Shown here: in pieces, positions 25,906 to 37,171 of the stretch
How positions within the stretch are numbered: the stretch's first letter is position 1
Layout of the letters: every line of letters begins with the position of its first letter
Assembly: GCF_026213295.1 (NCBI RefSeq)
Contig: NC_079412.1
Location: 5,239,424-5,303,423 of the forward strand
Length of the DNA stretch: 64,000 nucleotides
From: Gadus chalcogrammus
Lineage: Eukaryota > Chordata > Actinopteri > Gadiformes > Gadidae
Direction: 5' to 3'
The notes under the pieces: model-generated
Seen by the model: the letters and a program-made list of their open reading frames with translations, nothing else
Databases searched by the model: none
Told to the model about the DNA's origin: nothing
Position numbers and translations under genes: made by a program

Positions 25906-26358
25906 GAAAAGTTTTCATCTTTTTTTGTATGGGCTGGGCATGGGCTTCCATCGTTTTGTAGGGTCTTATTTATTCAGAGTTTTATTATTTATTTTAATTT
26001 TTCATTCCGTTTTTTTGTTACTTTTATGGCAGTATTATGCTCTCCCTAATTGGGGCCTAGTATAATTCCAGCATTAGTGAGTTTCATGAACTAAATAAGC
26101 TTAATACATGTGTGCTGCAAAGTGAAGTCGGCGCTCTAAGGTTAATTGCTATCGCTGATGGGCTGATTTAATGTTACTAGTAAATGCGTGACAACGGCCT
26201 TGATCACTACTGTGTGTTAATGGCTTCATTATCCCCAGCAAAGGACTTGTTAATGCGCTGCCAGAAATTACAAATATGTCGCAATCTACAGCTAATCCGC
26301 ACAAATCTGTTTGTGATGACACTGTGTCAAAAACACCAACGCTACCTCTCTGTCTCTT

Positions 26359-26449
<91 letters not shown>

Positions 26450-27261
26450 TTATCTACCCCCCGCCCTATCTCAACATCTCTTTCTCTCCCGTTCTCTGTG
26501 ATTCCAGAGGAATGTCACATTGACCTGTAGATAATGTTTTGTCCCTACAAACAACTAACTGGGAATGTATGAGTGTACCCAGCAGCGGAGGAGGCTATAC
26601 ACAAACACTAGGACTCCTAGTATAACAATTCAAATATCAACACAGTTTGTTTTAGATCCCGTTATCAGGTAAAACAGTAAAGCCTGCTTTTTGCCTCCCT
26701 CAAGCCCAACTCACAGCTAATTGAATGACAACATAGACTGGATCTGTGGTGGGTGTGTCTGCAATGACTATAAATGTTTGCCTCACAAAGCCTTCAGCTG
26801 TGCCTTCAAATAACAAACCTGAAAAAACCAACAGTAGCACCTTTACCTTCCAAGGGATTTTCCAAAGTTGCGTTATACTGCAGTCACAGTATATGGGGTA
26901 AACACAGTGAAAAATGACAATGTATTCATATAAGCCAGCAAACTGGCATCACAAATAAGGATATTCAATGCTTATTTGCTTACATACCACCATTGAACAG
27001 ATTCACAGTTAGCACATCATGATAAAAATAATTTCATCCCTGGGCCATAACGTCTTCCTGTAGAACATTAAGTTATAGTTAATGTAATTAAAATATGTAT
27101 GCCATGCTACTGTATCCAATTGGTTGTCTTCTGTATGATGAATCAGATAGAGAAGGCTATGTTCAGCAAGCAATGCAAATCTCCTCTTATGCATTTTATT
27201 CTTCAGTCTTACTGATGCAATGCATTTCTTCTTATTTACACTTATTGCATGTTATGTTATT
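25906..27261. other. Last TAFA intron, distal part
   Basis: Contains a (CT)n tract at 26346-26450. The part at about 26030-26340 is non-repetitive with several TTAAT/ATTA words (CTAATTGGGGCC, GGTTAATTGC, TGTTAATGG). This would suit a conserved enhancer, but there is no direct evidence. Confidence 0.45.
26346..26450. repeat. (TC)n microsatellite
   Basis: CT run of about 105 bp with an isolated TATC near its right edge. Confidence 0.97.
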
Positions 27262-27549
27262 TCTCCCTCTCTGTCTGCCTCTCTCTTTCCCTCTCCCTCT
27301 TCTCTCTGTCTCTGACACCGTCTCCCTCCCTTCCTGTCTCTCTCCCCCTTCTCTCTGTCTCTCTCCCCCTTCTCTCTGTCTCTCTCCCCCTTTTCTCTGT
27401 CTCTATTTCTCCCTCTCTCTATCCCTCCTTCTCCCTCTCTGTCTCCCTCCTCCCTCTCCCTCCTCCCTCTCTCTGTCTCCCTCTCCCTGCCTCTCTGTCT
27501 CCCTCACTGTCTGTCTCCCTCTCCATCTTCTCTCTGTCTGTCTCTCCAG
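27262..27549 (+). promoter_or_regulatory. Expanded polypyrimidine tract and 3' splice site of the terminal TAFA exon
   Basis: About 287 nt of CTCCCTCTCTGTCT-type sequence ending CTCTCCAG at 27549. There is no AG dinucleotide in the tract; the last AG before the splice site is at about 27214-27215. Candidate branch points inside the tract are CTCAC with A at 27506 (43 nt upstream of the exon) and CTGAC at about 27312. The tract looks like repeat expansion of a normal polypyrimidine tract. Confidence 0.75.
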
Positions 27550-27561
27550 GTCACCCGATAG
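27550..27561 (+). CDS. tafa2: TAFA-family protein, terminal coding exon (Val-Thr-Arg-stop)
   Basis: GTC ACC CGA TAG immediately follows CTCTCCAG at 27549. Joined in phase 0 to the AAG that ends the exon at 21320, it gives the C-terminus ...KVKTTK-VTR-stop, which is the usual TAFA ending (KTT[KR]V[ST][RH]). TAFA genes characteristically put the last three residues on a separate terminal exon together with the 3'UTR, so the short coding portion is expected. The preceding intron is 6229 bp. The supporting evidence is the exact match of phase, residues and splice signal; the short length means recognition depends on context. Confidence 0.85.
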   Translation, partial: VTR

Positions 27562-27662
27562 TCTTGTGTTTCCTGACATCCTCGGCTTGGACCTCTTCCT
27601 TCTCCTTGTCCTCTCCACATGCTTCCTGGACAATAATGCATTTTGACAATGCGGGAACCTTG

Positions 27663-27815
27663 GGACCGATGAGGATTAAGAAAAACAATGGCATCACTGA
27701 TGGACCAATGAGGATGAAGAACACAATGGCATCACTCATGGACCAATGAGGATGAAGAACACAATGGCATCACTGATGGACCAATGAGGATGAAGAACAC
27801 AATGACATCACTGAT
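27663..27815. repeat. 38-bp minisatellite in the 3'UTR
   Basis: Four copies of GGACCAATGAGGATGAAGAA followed by CACAATGGCATCACTGAT, starting near 27663, 27702, 27740 and 27778. The first copy is one base longer and more divergent; the array ends as GATGGTGTGG. Confidence 0.93.
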
Positions 27816-28421
27816 GGTGTGGAGTGGGACGAGGGGGACATCATTTCACTGATGGCGTGGAGACGACGGGGACATCCAACAGAGACTGCTGTTAACAGAA
27901 CTACGATACCCAACATCCACTGCAGCTCCCAGTCTCTGAACTCCATTTCATTGTTGTGTCATAGTTTTCTTCTTACAGACTGTAGAGGACCGATCCTAGA
28001 GCTATGTATTCAGTGAATGACTGTGGATTGCCCAAGAAAAAAATAAGAAAAAAGAAAAGCAACCACAAAACGAAAACAGAGATACCCATAAACAGAATAA
28101 TGTGACGTGAGATTTTTTTCTTGAAGGAGACGGCCGATGCACTCTTTATGCATTATCTATGTTGAGAAGCAACTGAGGTGAAAAACATTGTTTCGACCTT
28201 AGAAAAGCTATCTTTTGGAGGAAATGTTCGGTCAAACGTATACAGCTTTATCCGTAAGCATCCTTTTCAACAATTCTTTGAATAGAGACACATTAACAAT
28301 GAAAATACAGATATTTAATCCATGGTTGTCTAATTCAGAAGCGCCAGGGGTGAACACAAGTCATTTCAAATTCTGTTGTTTTCGAAGCCTGGCAACAAAT
28401 ATTGATTGTCGGTATTATCTA

Positions 28422-28427
28422 AATAAA
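28422..28427 (+). promoter_or_regulatory. Candidate polyadenylation signal
   Basis: AATAAA, the first canonical hexamer downstream of the TAFA stop, about 860 nt into the probable 3'UTR. Confidence 0.4.
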
Positions 28428-28440
28428 TCTATCAATGGAT

Positions 28441-29075
28441 ATTATGAAATGTAACTATTGTTTAATATTTTATTGAATGTCTATTATATTATTTCAAAGC
28501 CTTGGGGCTGAAGGAATACATGTCATGTTGTCGAAGCTGATATTATGAAACATATAAATTGAGTTATGTTCATATTTCCTCAAGCTTAATCAAATCTAAA
28601 CTGTGCTATGCTCCATAAGCCATTTTTGGCGAACATCAATGAATTATTTTTCAAAATTAGACATGGGTATTGGATTTCCAATACATGAAAACGAAAACAT
28701 CTCAAATCTGATTGATTCAAATGTCTTCATGTTCTTATAAATTATAATAGATAAATAATGGAAAAAAACACATTTTTTTACCAACCAGTTTGAAATTTCA
28801 ATCCAATCCAAAATGGAGGTGTGTTATTTTCGTGCCGATGCAATGCAATTCCCGAGGCACCTTGGCGTGAGACAGGGGACACCCTTGGTGAGCTGTGTCC
28901 GGATGTGTGGGGATCTGAGCAGCGGTTGCATGCCGATGGCTGCGTCCGTAGAGGGTTCAGCTTCTTGGAAATAACAATCATCCAAAGGGCATGTTTTTTT
29001 TTAATCGTATAGTATTCGAATGTGACCTGACACACAGGGTTCACTTACGCTGTAAACGAGATGGCGCGGTTGGCA
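28441..29075. other. Intergenic, no feature
   Basis: AT-rich, non-repetitive; nothing recognised before the LINE tail. Confidence 0.45.
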
Positions 29076-29449
29076 GATAGAATAGAATTGTGATTGCACA
29101 GGATACAATGAAATTGATAAGAAGAAATACAAAACAATACAATGCCCCCCTCTACCCTCCCTCATCCCCACACACACACTCGCATACATTCTCCAATGCA
29201 TGCTTAAAGTGACAGGGAGGAAGCACTGAAAAAGTGCATGCAGTGCATGCAGTCCGACATTCAGTGGGGCATAATCTCTTGTAAGAACCATGTGTGAAAG
29301 TGACTGGTAGTGTTCAGTCTCCGTATTGCGGTGGGGTAAAAACTGTTTTTGAATCGGTTTGTACAGGATTTGACGGACAAGAAACGTTTGCAAGAGGGCA
29401 GCAGTGCAAACATACGATGACCGGGGTGTGAGGGGTCTTTTAAAACGTT

Positions 29450-29835
29450 TGCAGATCAGGTGAGGCAGCGGGCACTGAAGATGTCCTGCAGGAGAGGCAG
29501 GGCACAGCCGGTGATCTTTTGGGGGCTGTTAATAATCCTTTGTAGGGCCTTCTGGTCCGCTGCTGAGCAGCTGGCATACCAGGTGGATGTGGCCAGCACG
29601 CTTTCCATGGTGCAGCGGTAAAAGAACACCAGCAGTTTCTCCTCCAGATGGTTTTTCGTGAGTATTCTCCGGAAATGGAGTCGCTGCTTGGCCTTTTTGA
29701 CCATGTGGTGGGTGTTGGTAGTCCAAGAGAGATTCTCTGTGATGTGTGTGCTAAGGAACTTGAAGACAGCAACCCTCTCCACACATTCTTAGTTAATCTG
29801 TTCCATGTCTGCTTTTTTTCCTTACGATAGTCCAT
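29450..29835 (-). pseudogene. LINE RT thumb / C-terminal fragment
   Basis: - strand frames read MDYRKEKKQTWNR at the insertion border, then MERVAVFKFLSTHITENLSW, HHMVKKAKQRLHFRRIL, and FYRCTMESVLATSTWYASCS. These are the typical end of Rex/CR1-like ORF2. Two frames are needed, and a stop follows in the downstream conserved block (NVLKDPSHPGHRMFALLPSC around 29400-29450). Confidence 0.85.
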
Positions 29836-30516
29836 AGACGTTTTTCACTGCCAAATTTGCCCGTCTTATTCATGCCTTTTTCCTGGCATGGTCCACACGT
29901 TTACACTGCCCGAGGTGAATCGCTGGCTTGAGCTAGCAGCCCAATTGACCCTCTCGGACCTCACACACATTGGCGGTTTCATTCTGATGTAAATACGATT
30001 AGACGGCTCCACCTCGGTAGAGGTGTGCAGCGTTGTCTAGAAAGAGGCAACGCAGCGATATTAACATGAGTAGTTCTAACTGGAGAGCTTTCCAGTTAGA
30101 ACTACGAGATGGTGAAATCCGGGAGTTGCTGATCATGTGAGAGAAGGTGATGCAGTCGCATTAAACAAAGACAGGATTTCGATGAGAAATAATTTCTTTA
30201 TCCTATGGATAAAGAACAAGTGGTCAGCAAAATAAAGAATATATTGGCGTTTTTGCACTTGGAAATAGTTAATCACGTTTTTAGCCTAAACTCAGATGTA
30301 TACTCATTCTTGTATGCGAGTCTCTTGAATCATAAAAAAAATAAAAACATTTGTTGTATGCAAATGATTCTGAAGAAGTCTACTCTCCGTGCGCAGCTCC
30401 GCATTCTCCAGTGAACCAAGAAATCCGGCTCCGTCTCGGTTTAACACAGGCAAGGCAGTGAAATTGCCGGGCGTGCCAAACAGCGACTGAACTGGCTTGG
30501 CGGTGTAAAAAGGCCT
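29836..30516. mobile_element. 681-bp TIR element (MITE-like) inserted in the LINE
   Basis: The left end AGACGTTTTTCACTGCCAA matches the reverse complement of the right end AGGCCTTTTTACACCGCCAA with few differences. CAT is present on both sides (29833-29835 and 30517-30519). Removing the segment and one CAT restores the LINE reading KEIIM-DYRKEKK in one frame, which is direct evidence for a precise insertion. The interior holds a perfect 15-bp hairpin (arms 30070-30084 and 30091-30105, loop GAGCTT) and no recognised transposase. Superfamily not assigned; a 3-bp duplication that is not TWA is unusual for Harbinger. Confidence 0.82.
30070..30105. repeat. Perfect 15-bp inverted repeat (hairpin)
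   Basis: GTAGTTCTAACTGGA and its exact complement TCCAGTTAGAACTAC, separated by 6 nt, inside the 681-bp insertion. Confidence 0.95.
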
Positions 30517-30960
30517 CATGATTATTTCCTTTGACTTGTAAGTGTTCAGGATGAGGTTGTTGTCCCTGCACCCCCTCACCAGTCTGCAGACCTCCTCCCG
30601 GTAGGGGGCCTCGTCTCTCCCTGAGATGTGACCCACCACGGTTGTGTCGTCCGCATACTTGACGATGATGTTCGTAGGGTGGGTGGGGGTGCAGTCTCAA
30701 GTGATAGGATAATGTAGCAGGGGACTCAGTACGCAGCCCTGAGGGGTGTGTGAGTTTGGAGATGTGTGGGCCAATTCTCACTATTTGAGTGATTGGTTGG
30801 TCAGGAAGTCCATAATCCATTTGCAGATGGATGGGGAGAGCCCTAATGTGGTGAGTTTGGTGACGGAATCTCCCCGGAATTACAGTATTGAATGCAGAGC
30901 TTAAGTCTACAAAGAGCGTTCTCACACAGCTCCCCCGGAGTTCAAGGTAGGAGCCCAAAT
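30340..30960 (-). pseudogene. LINE reverse-transcriptase palm fragment
   Basis: The frame at 30958 reads GSCVRTLFVDLSSAFNTVIP (RT block A). After a frame change, YADDTTVVGHISG encodes the catalytic block C near 30625-30660, and CRDNNLILNTYKSKEIIM ends at the insertion site (30519). The part left of 30516 belongs to the inserted element, not the LINE. Confidence 0.85.
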
Positions 30961-31145
30961 CACTTAGGGATCACTGCTGTAAGTGCCATTGGGCGGTAGT
31001 CATTTAAACTGCTTATGGTAGGTTTTTTGGGCAGGGAAATTATTGTAGCAGATTTGAGGCATGGCGGAACAATGGCTTTGGACAGGGCAGGGTTAAGAGT
31101 CTTGTGAAGACATCTGAGAGCTGTGGCACATAGTCTTTCAGTATC

Positions 31146-31630
31146 CTACCTGTGACCCCGTCTGGACCGGCAGCTTTTCTGGGATTTACTCCACTGAGCA
31201 GCCCGCCTCACCTCATGCTCCTGCACAGTGAGTGCATGGCTGTTGTTGCACACAGGGGAGGGTGTGATGACCCCGACATTGGTAGTGCTCACCTCAAAGC
31301 TGGCAAAGAAGCAGTTGAGTTGCTCTGCCAGGGAAGTGTCACCATCTGCAACGGTGCTCCTGTTGCCTCTGTAATTGATGATCTGCTGGATGCCCTGCCA
31401 TGCCCTCCGTGGGTTGTTGTTGTTGAAGTGGTCCTCAATCCTACTCTTGTGAGCTGCTTTGGCATCTCTGATGCCACTCTTCAGACTGGCTCTTGCAGTG
31501 CTGCACAGTGCTCTGTCGCTGGACCTGAAGGCGGCAATGCGTTCTTTGAGGAGAGTGCGGACCACTCCTGTACAACAGGGCTTTTGGTTGGGGAACATCC
31601 AAACTTGTTGGTGGTATGTAAACGACAATG
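31146..31630 (-). pseudogene. LINE endonuclease-RT linker fragment
   Basis: The - strand reads QVWMFPNQKPCCTGVVRTLL, RALCSTARASLKSGIRDAKA, NNNNPRRAWQGIQQIINYRG and then a segment resembling a pre-RT region. Immediately upstream on the same strand the endonuclease breaks off after VIVVYIPPTS, so roughly the C-terminal half of the endonuclease is missing at about 31600-31640. Confidence 0.8.
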
Positions 31631-31691
31631 ACCATTACTGCAGAGAACTCCCGCGGGAGATAAAACAGCCTGCATTTAATTGTAGGGTACT

Positions 31692-32103
31692 CTAAATCAG
31701 GGAAACAGTCTGTGTCAGTATCTGAGCGTTAGTGCACCAGCTATTGTGGACGTAAATACATAACCCCCCTCCTTTCCTCTTACCGGAGTTTGTATTTCTG
31801 TCCCAGCGAAATAATGTGCGGCTTGTTAGCTCCATGGTTGCGTCTGGGACGAGTGAGTGCAGCCATGTCTCGGTAATCACCAGAATGCAGCAGTCCGTGA
31901 TGAGTTTTTCTGAGGAAATCCAGAGATTCAGTTCATCTATCTTGTTCACGATGGGTCTAGCATTTGAGAGCAACATGCTGGGTAGTGGGGGTGTGTGCGG
32001 TCGCCTCTTAGCCTCGCGAATATTCCCGACCGACAACCCCCGCTTCTGCTTCTGGTATCGCCTCCGCCTCCGTCGCCTGCTGTAGAACGGGTGCCCGCGA
32101 CTA
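31692..32103 (-). pseudogene. LINE AP-endonuclease N-terminal fragment
   Basis: Reads an Arg-rich leader, then LLSNARPIVNKIDELNLWIS and CCILVITETWLHSLVPDA, corresponding to the N-terminal strand with its catalytic Asn and the ETWL motif of APE-type endonucleases. GKRKGGGLCIYVHNSWC follows. Truncated at both ends. Confidence 0.82.
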
Positions 32104-32111
32104 GGTTTACA

Positions 32112-33514
32112 CAGTGGCGAACTTAGCCCTTTGGGGGCTCCAGGCGAACAGTCATTTGGGGGCCCCTGCATCTACCGGTCTCAGTACCTTATATCGCATA
32201 ATGAGATACTCCATACAAGGGATGAACAAAGGTCACTATCCTTCTTTCATGCAAATGTTAATTATCTATTTACAAATTGAGAATAACATACAAAACAATA
32301 AGATTAGTTATGTTGACACATTACACTGACTGTTAACCATAAGTCCTCATTTACCTGAGGGTTTCCAGTAGCTCACAGCAGCTATCTGCTGTGAGCTACT
32401 GGAAACCACTACTGGAAACCCAATGATAGCTGCGTCCAGCTATCACTATATTTCCTGTGCTCTTCAGACCTTTGATTAGATGCATTGCAAGGTTATTCTA
32501 GTCTTTAAATCCTTCCTCACTCAGTTGTTTTTGTTTTCCAGAAAGGCAACAACAAAAGCAAAAAACACGGTCTGCACTTTCACTGTAGACTAACCAAGAC
32601 CTGTTCACCCTCTCACCATTTTTCATTACTATGTATTAGTATGCTTTTGTGAATCTGCGGCCCTTGGGCCAGAGTGCTGGGTCATCCACAAGAATATGTG
32701 TGCACCTGCCCAAGACACAGCAGCTTGGGCCAGAGTGCTGGGTCATCCACAGGAATATGTGTCTCGCAGTCATTGTTATCGTTATTGTCATAAATTTCAA
32801 TAACCAAAGTGGAAGAAGGAGAGTGAGAAATATTCACTACCAGTTGTGCATCATCTCCGTCAGTTTGTTGACACACGTCATTAGCATCGCTGCTGGCTGA
32901 GCCAGAGCCAATGAAAGGAGCAGTAACGTGACAGCAAACGACGTTGACGGCTGCTCTTGATCCGCCGACGGTCCCGCTGCCACTGCGGTGGCTGTAAAAC
33001 AGCTGGATAGCTTTGGCAGCTTTGAAAGAAAGTCCTGCCTTTGGTCTTTCTTTTTATGTGACCCGCTTTCGTACGATCGCTTCATGTTTCACTCGATTTA
33101 TGTCTCACTCGATTTCTCTCTCTCTCTCTCTTACCGCTTACTGTTTTGAATTTGACATAATTTCCGCATACGCATGATGAGCGTGATGCGCGTAACATGG
33201 AATAGTCCATGTAGTGCAGACTGAAGGGGGGTGCACACGGAAAGATCGTCAAAACATGAGTAATAATTAGATAATAATAATAATAAGAAGAATAATAATT
33301 AGAATAAAAATAATAAATATGGGGACAAAATATATGCATTGGGGCCCTCTTGACCAGATCAATATTGTAAATAAGAAACTGTTCTTAATGTTTTATCTGG
33401 AAAAATAAAGGTAAAAAAAATAAATAAAAAAAAGTTGGGGGCCCCAAAAACCTTCTATTGGGCCCGGGGCTCCAGGCAAATGCCTGGTTTGCCTAATAGT
33501 AAGGCTCGCCACTG
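32112..33514. mobile_element. hAT-like non-autonomous transposon, 1403 bp
   Basis: Starts CAGTGGCGAACTTAGCC; the reverse complement of its right end starts CAGTGGCGAGCCTTA. It is flanked by a perfect 8-bp target duplication GGTTTACA at 32104-32111 and 33515-33522. Both ends carry GGGGGC-CCAGGC-type subterminal words. The interior contains no transposase. It includes a perfect 22-bp hairpin (32360-32407), a direct repeat of TTGGGCCAGAGTGCTGGGTC (near 32667 and 32728), and near its right end a segment like a LINE/SINE 3' tail (CTGGAAAAATAAAGGTAAAA at about 33398). Confidence 0.9.
32360..32407. repeat. Perfect 22-bp inverted repeat (hairpin)
   Basis: GGTTTCCAGTAGCTCACAGC plus AG at 32360-32381 is exactly complementary to 32386-32407, with a 4-nt CTAT loop. 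A further ACTACTGGAAACC copy follows at 32408-32420. Confidence 0.97.
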
Positions 33515-33522
33515 GGTTTACA

Positions 33523-35901
33523 ACTGACATAACATAAAATTAAAAACTTGTTTAAAAAATGACCGAAAGTGATAGCCTTAGATGTACCTTTCCTGAGGGG
33601 ACACCCACCCCAACCTTTCTCCATCCTCCATTTTCCAGCACATTCATTTTCTTTCTTTCATTCTTCTCTTTTCATTATAGGCGGTGTGCTGTTTGTCTCA
33701 TTCTCTGTGAGGGGATCCCAAGCATTGTTAGTACATGAAGTGAAAAGCTTACAGGAAATAAACCATTGCCGAGATTCATTCCACGTCCTCTACGCTGTGA
33801 GTGGTGGGGGTGTGGTATAAGACCGACCAAAGCACAGCGGTGCCGGGTTAATTTGGCCTGAGGCAGCCGTGCCACTGCCACAATGATCTGCGAGGGCCAA
33901 GGGCAAATGATGTGTCCCTCTATCTGGACAAGGATGCACACCATGGCCATTATCATTAGGGATGTCCTTATCAATATGCATCCTCGCTTCCCATCCCTTC
34001 CCTGCTCACAACCCCAAACTAGGATTAGAGGAGAGCAGCATTACGAGAACACACACACACACACGGCGGATGTGTTGTGTGTTAAATGTATTGTGATCAG
34101 TATACATACTGTGTAGATATAAATTTCAATTTCTTTCTGTACATGCTATCTGCATTTCAATCAGATGGATGGATAATTACATTTTAAATGGCATATAGGG
34201 CAGTTTATTAAATGTACAAATCTCTGAGCTGTAAATTGATGAGTACAATGAATGGGTGGAATGCGCATGGAATGCGTGGTGATAAACTGCTGAGTCAACT
34301 CACAAACGGGAGTTGCAAAATGTGTTTCGCTGTTTATTGTATGTACATTGATTGAAACACAACAACAACATATGCTTATTTTATTGATGTCAATGCTTAC
34401 CGAGGGTATTCATATTCATTCATTTTTCTTCAGTAATTGAAACAGCGCATTTCCCCACAAAATGTTCTTATTGTAGGCATAATTAATGAATCACAATGTA
34501 GAATATAAGCTTAAATATCCCCCCTCCCCTGGACCCAGCCATTTAGAGGAGATAGGTGCAGAACTCTCCACGTTTAGTAACACAGGCTACCTCTTGTTTG
34601 GTTAGGAATCATTAAATTACAGTAATGACTCATTCCTTATTCCTGCATGCGGGTCTTCAGGGACGAGGGGGGATTTAATAAAGAGTGGGCGATGAATTAC
34701 AAACAGCCCGACGGCTGAGGGCAGGGCGACGTGATTATACAGAGTAATTCAAAAGTGCATTAATAAAACAATACAGAAACATCCCTAAATCATTTGAGAT
34801 AAGGCTATTTGCATAATTCATTAAGATTAATCAGAGCGGCGATTCAGCACACTGCTGGAAGCTAGAAACAAAGAACACACAGAGAACGCCTTTTCCCTGA
34901 GAGAGCGAGAAAAACCCTTTCAACATGCAAACAATGATCCAGATCTACTCTTCCATCTCAGAATTAACCTCGGAGCAGCTCATGGAACAGCAGCGCAGTC
35001 CCACAGTGATCCACCTTTATGTGCTCTAATATTCTACTGGTACTGGGAATGTCTTCTTGAAAAGCATCGAGACACTACGGGGCTTGGCTTAATAGCCTTT
35101 CACCAACAGTTTACTTGATATTAATTTGGTTTGTTTCAAAAGTAAGGGCATGCCCTCTTGGTCAATGAACCGCTGCTGCTTGAGGAGTTTAATGAAAGGG
35201 TTTCATTATCTGTAGTGGGAAGGGTCTGGCAAGCAGTTCAGCCCCCTGCTGGGGGTAGTGGAGGAGACGGGCTGCGTGTATCATCTGTGGCTCTGGAACT
35301 TCACCATCAAAGTTCCGCACAGGTGTTCTTTTAATCCTGACTGAGAACACCATACAGAACAATTCATGTCAATTCAATTTATTTATTTCTTTTAAATTCT
35401 CCTTTAAACCCAAAAATTGGATTCTCTTATGAAAAGTGCCTGAGGAAAGAAATGCTCTCATTTCTAATCAACGCTGCCAGACTTTGCAGATCAGCTGCGG
35501 TACACATCTCGACGAGATCAACAAATGTGTAGCCTACGGACAAGTTCACTTGTCCTAGTCGGTTCTGAAAGTGAGTGTGGATAGCATTTTACAAATCACA
35601 AGCAAACTATATATGCTTATGCATCGAGACATTTTCTTGTGGATATCCTTTTACAAAGGACAAGTAAACAATATTTGCTCGACGCAATCTGAATCGTCTT
35701 CTGCGAGTTACAATGCATTTCCTTTTACATGCATACCGCCATCTACAGTGGATTAATATGTACCCATCCAGATTTTACTGACTTTTTTATATTACTGATC
35801 TACGGATCTGGAGGTGACATGGGAGTAGTATTTTTATAAATCGCATGTGCGATTTACTTAAAGCTTGTGTGCTATTGACCTGAAGCGGGCGTGCGATTCT
35901 A
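33523..35901. other. Intergenic, microsatellite-poor
   Basis: About 2.4 kb with no long tandem array (only (AC)8 near 34050) and no recognised mobile element. The part at 34400-35100 is rich in TTAATGA, ATTAAT and TTTGCATAATT words, and is a candidate conserved non-coding element. No coding exon was seen. Confidence 0.45.
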
Positions 35902-36164
35902 CCGTTTTTTTCAATTGCTTAAGTACGATTTTCCAAACACTGCACACAATTAGCACAACCACACACACAATCAGCAGAACACCTCAGACCCTTTGAAAAA
36001 TAAATCTCTTGTCAAAACTATACACTAATTTATCTAAACCATATTGTCACCACATGAAACACACACGCTTCAAATGACTTAATTCTGTCTGAACCAGTTA
36101 AACACTGCTGTTGTTAACCTTAAACACTTTTAGCAATTCTACTTCTCATTGATTAGAGAACTCT

Positions 36165-36629
<465 letters not shown>

Positions 36630-36714
36630 AAACCATCAAATCAAAAGTATCACACAATATCAGACGCTTACACTCAAGAAGCAAAACCTTGTGCTGCTCA
36701 CACAAACATATTGA

Positions 36715-37116
36715 ATGGACTCAATCCCTTTGGCAAAAGGTTTGCTGTGGGTTAACCCACGCCATATAAATACCATACACACAGTACTGGTATGCACACA
36801 CATGCACGCAGGCACACACACACATAGACACGCACACACACTCAAACAAACGCTTGCAAACACACAGTTAGACAAACAGCTACACACATGCATACAATCG
36901 TATGCAAACATAAACACACGCACACATGCACACCTACACACAAACCTACACACCAACTTGCGTGCACACACATACACAGGACCAAATTTAGCAAATGAAA
37001 AACGCGCAACACTGGTCAATCATATCCTGAATGGCTTGAGCCTGAGGGAGGCTGGACTAAGAGTTCAGCCGAATCTAATCAGATATACAGTGGCATCTGT
37101 CATAAGGACGTTTTGA
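36715..37116 (+). pseudogene. IS630-like transposase head, right arm
   Basis: The + strand frame from 36715 reads NTIHTVLVCTHMHAGTHTHR, a His/Thr-rich stretch, LRAHTYTGPNLANEKRATLV, then NHILNGLSLREAGLRVQPNL and IRYTVASVIRTF before stopping. This is the better-preserved HTH copy and mirrors the left-arm frame, so the two read divergently outward from the centre. The DDE catalytic region expected after the HTH is missing. CCATATAAATACC at about 36767 in the centre resembles a TATA box. Confidence 0.7.
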
Positions 37117-37171
37117 CGGCGGTGTACTTCATAAACAGTACTGCAATCACTGAGAAGTAGAATTGCTCAAA

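Larger units (their letters stand above)
27562..28440 (+). other. Probable TAFA 3'UTR
   Basis: Follows the TAG stop without a recognisable donor or other gene. It contains a 38-bp minisatellite (27663-27815) and then non-repetitive sequence. The first AATAAA after the stop is at 28422-28427. The end coordinate is an inference from that signal; transcript evidence is needed. Confidence 0.45.
29076..32103 (-). mobile_element. Rex/CR1-like LINE, internally deleted and interrupted
   Basis: Reading the - strand from 32103: endonuclease start (LLSNARPIVNKIDELNLWIS, LVITETWLHSLVPDA, GGGLCIYVHNSWC), a linker (FPNQKPCCTGVVRTLLKERI), RT (LPKKPTISSLNDYRPMALTA, then CVRTLFVDLSSAFNTVIP, then VKYADDTTVVGHISG), the thumb (ERVAVFKFLSTHITENLSWT), and a 3' tail with ATAGAATAGAATTG-type (ATTCT)n repeats at about 29076-29090. 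The YADD motif is intact in sequence but frames shift. The endonuclease C-terminal half and about 60 residues between RT blocks are deleted. A 681-bp element is inserted at 29836-30516. The full 5' end is not defined because a hAT element abuts at 32112. It is non-functional. Confidence 0.9.
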
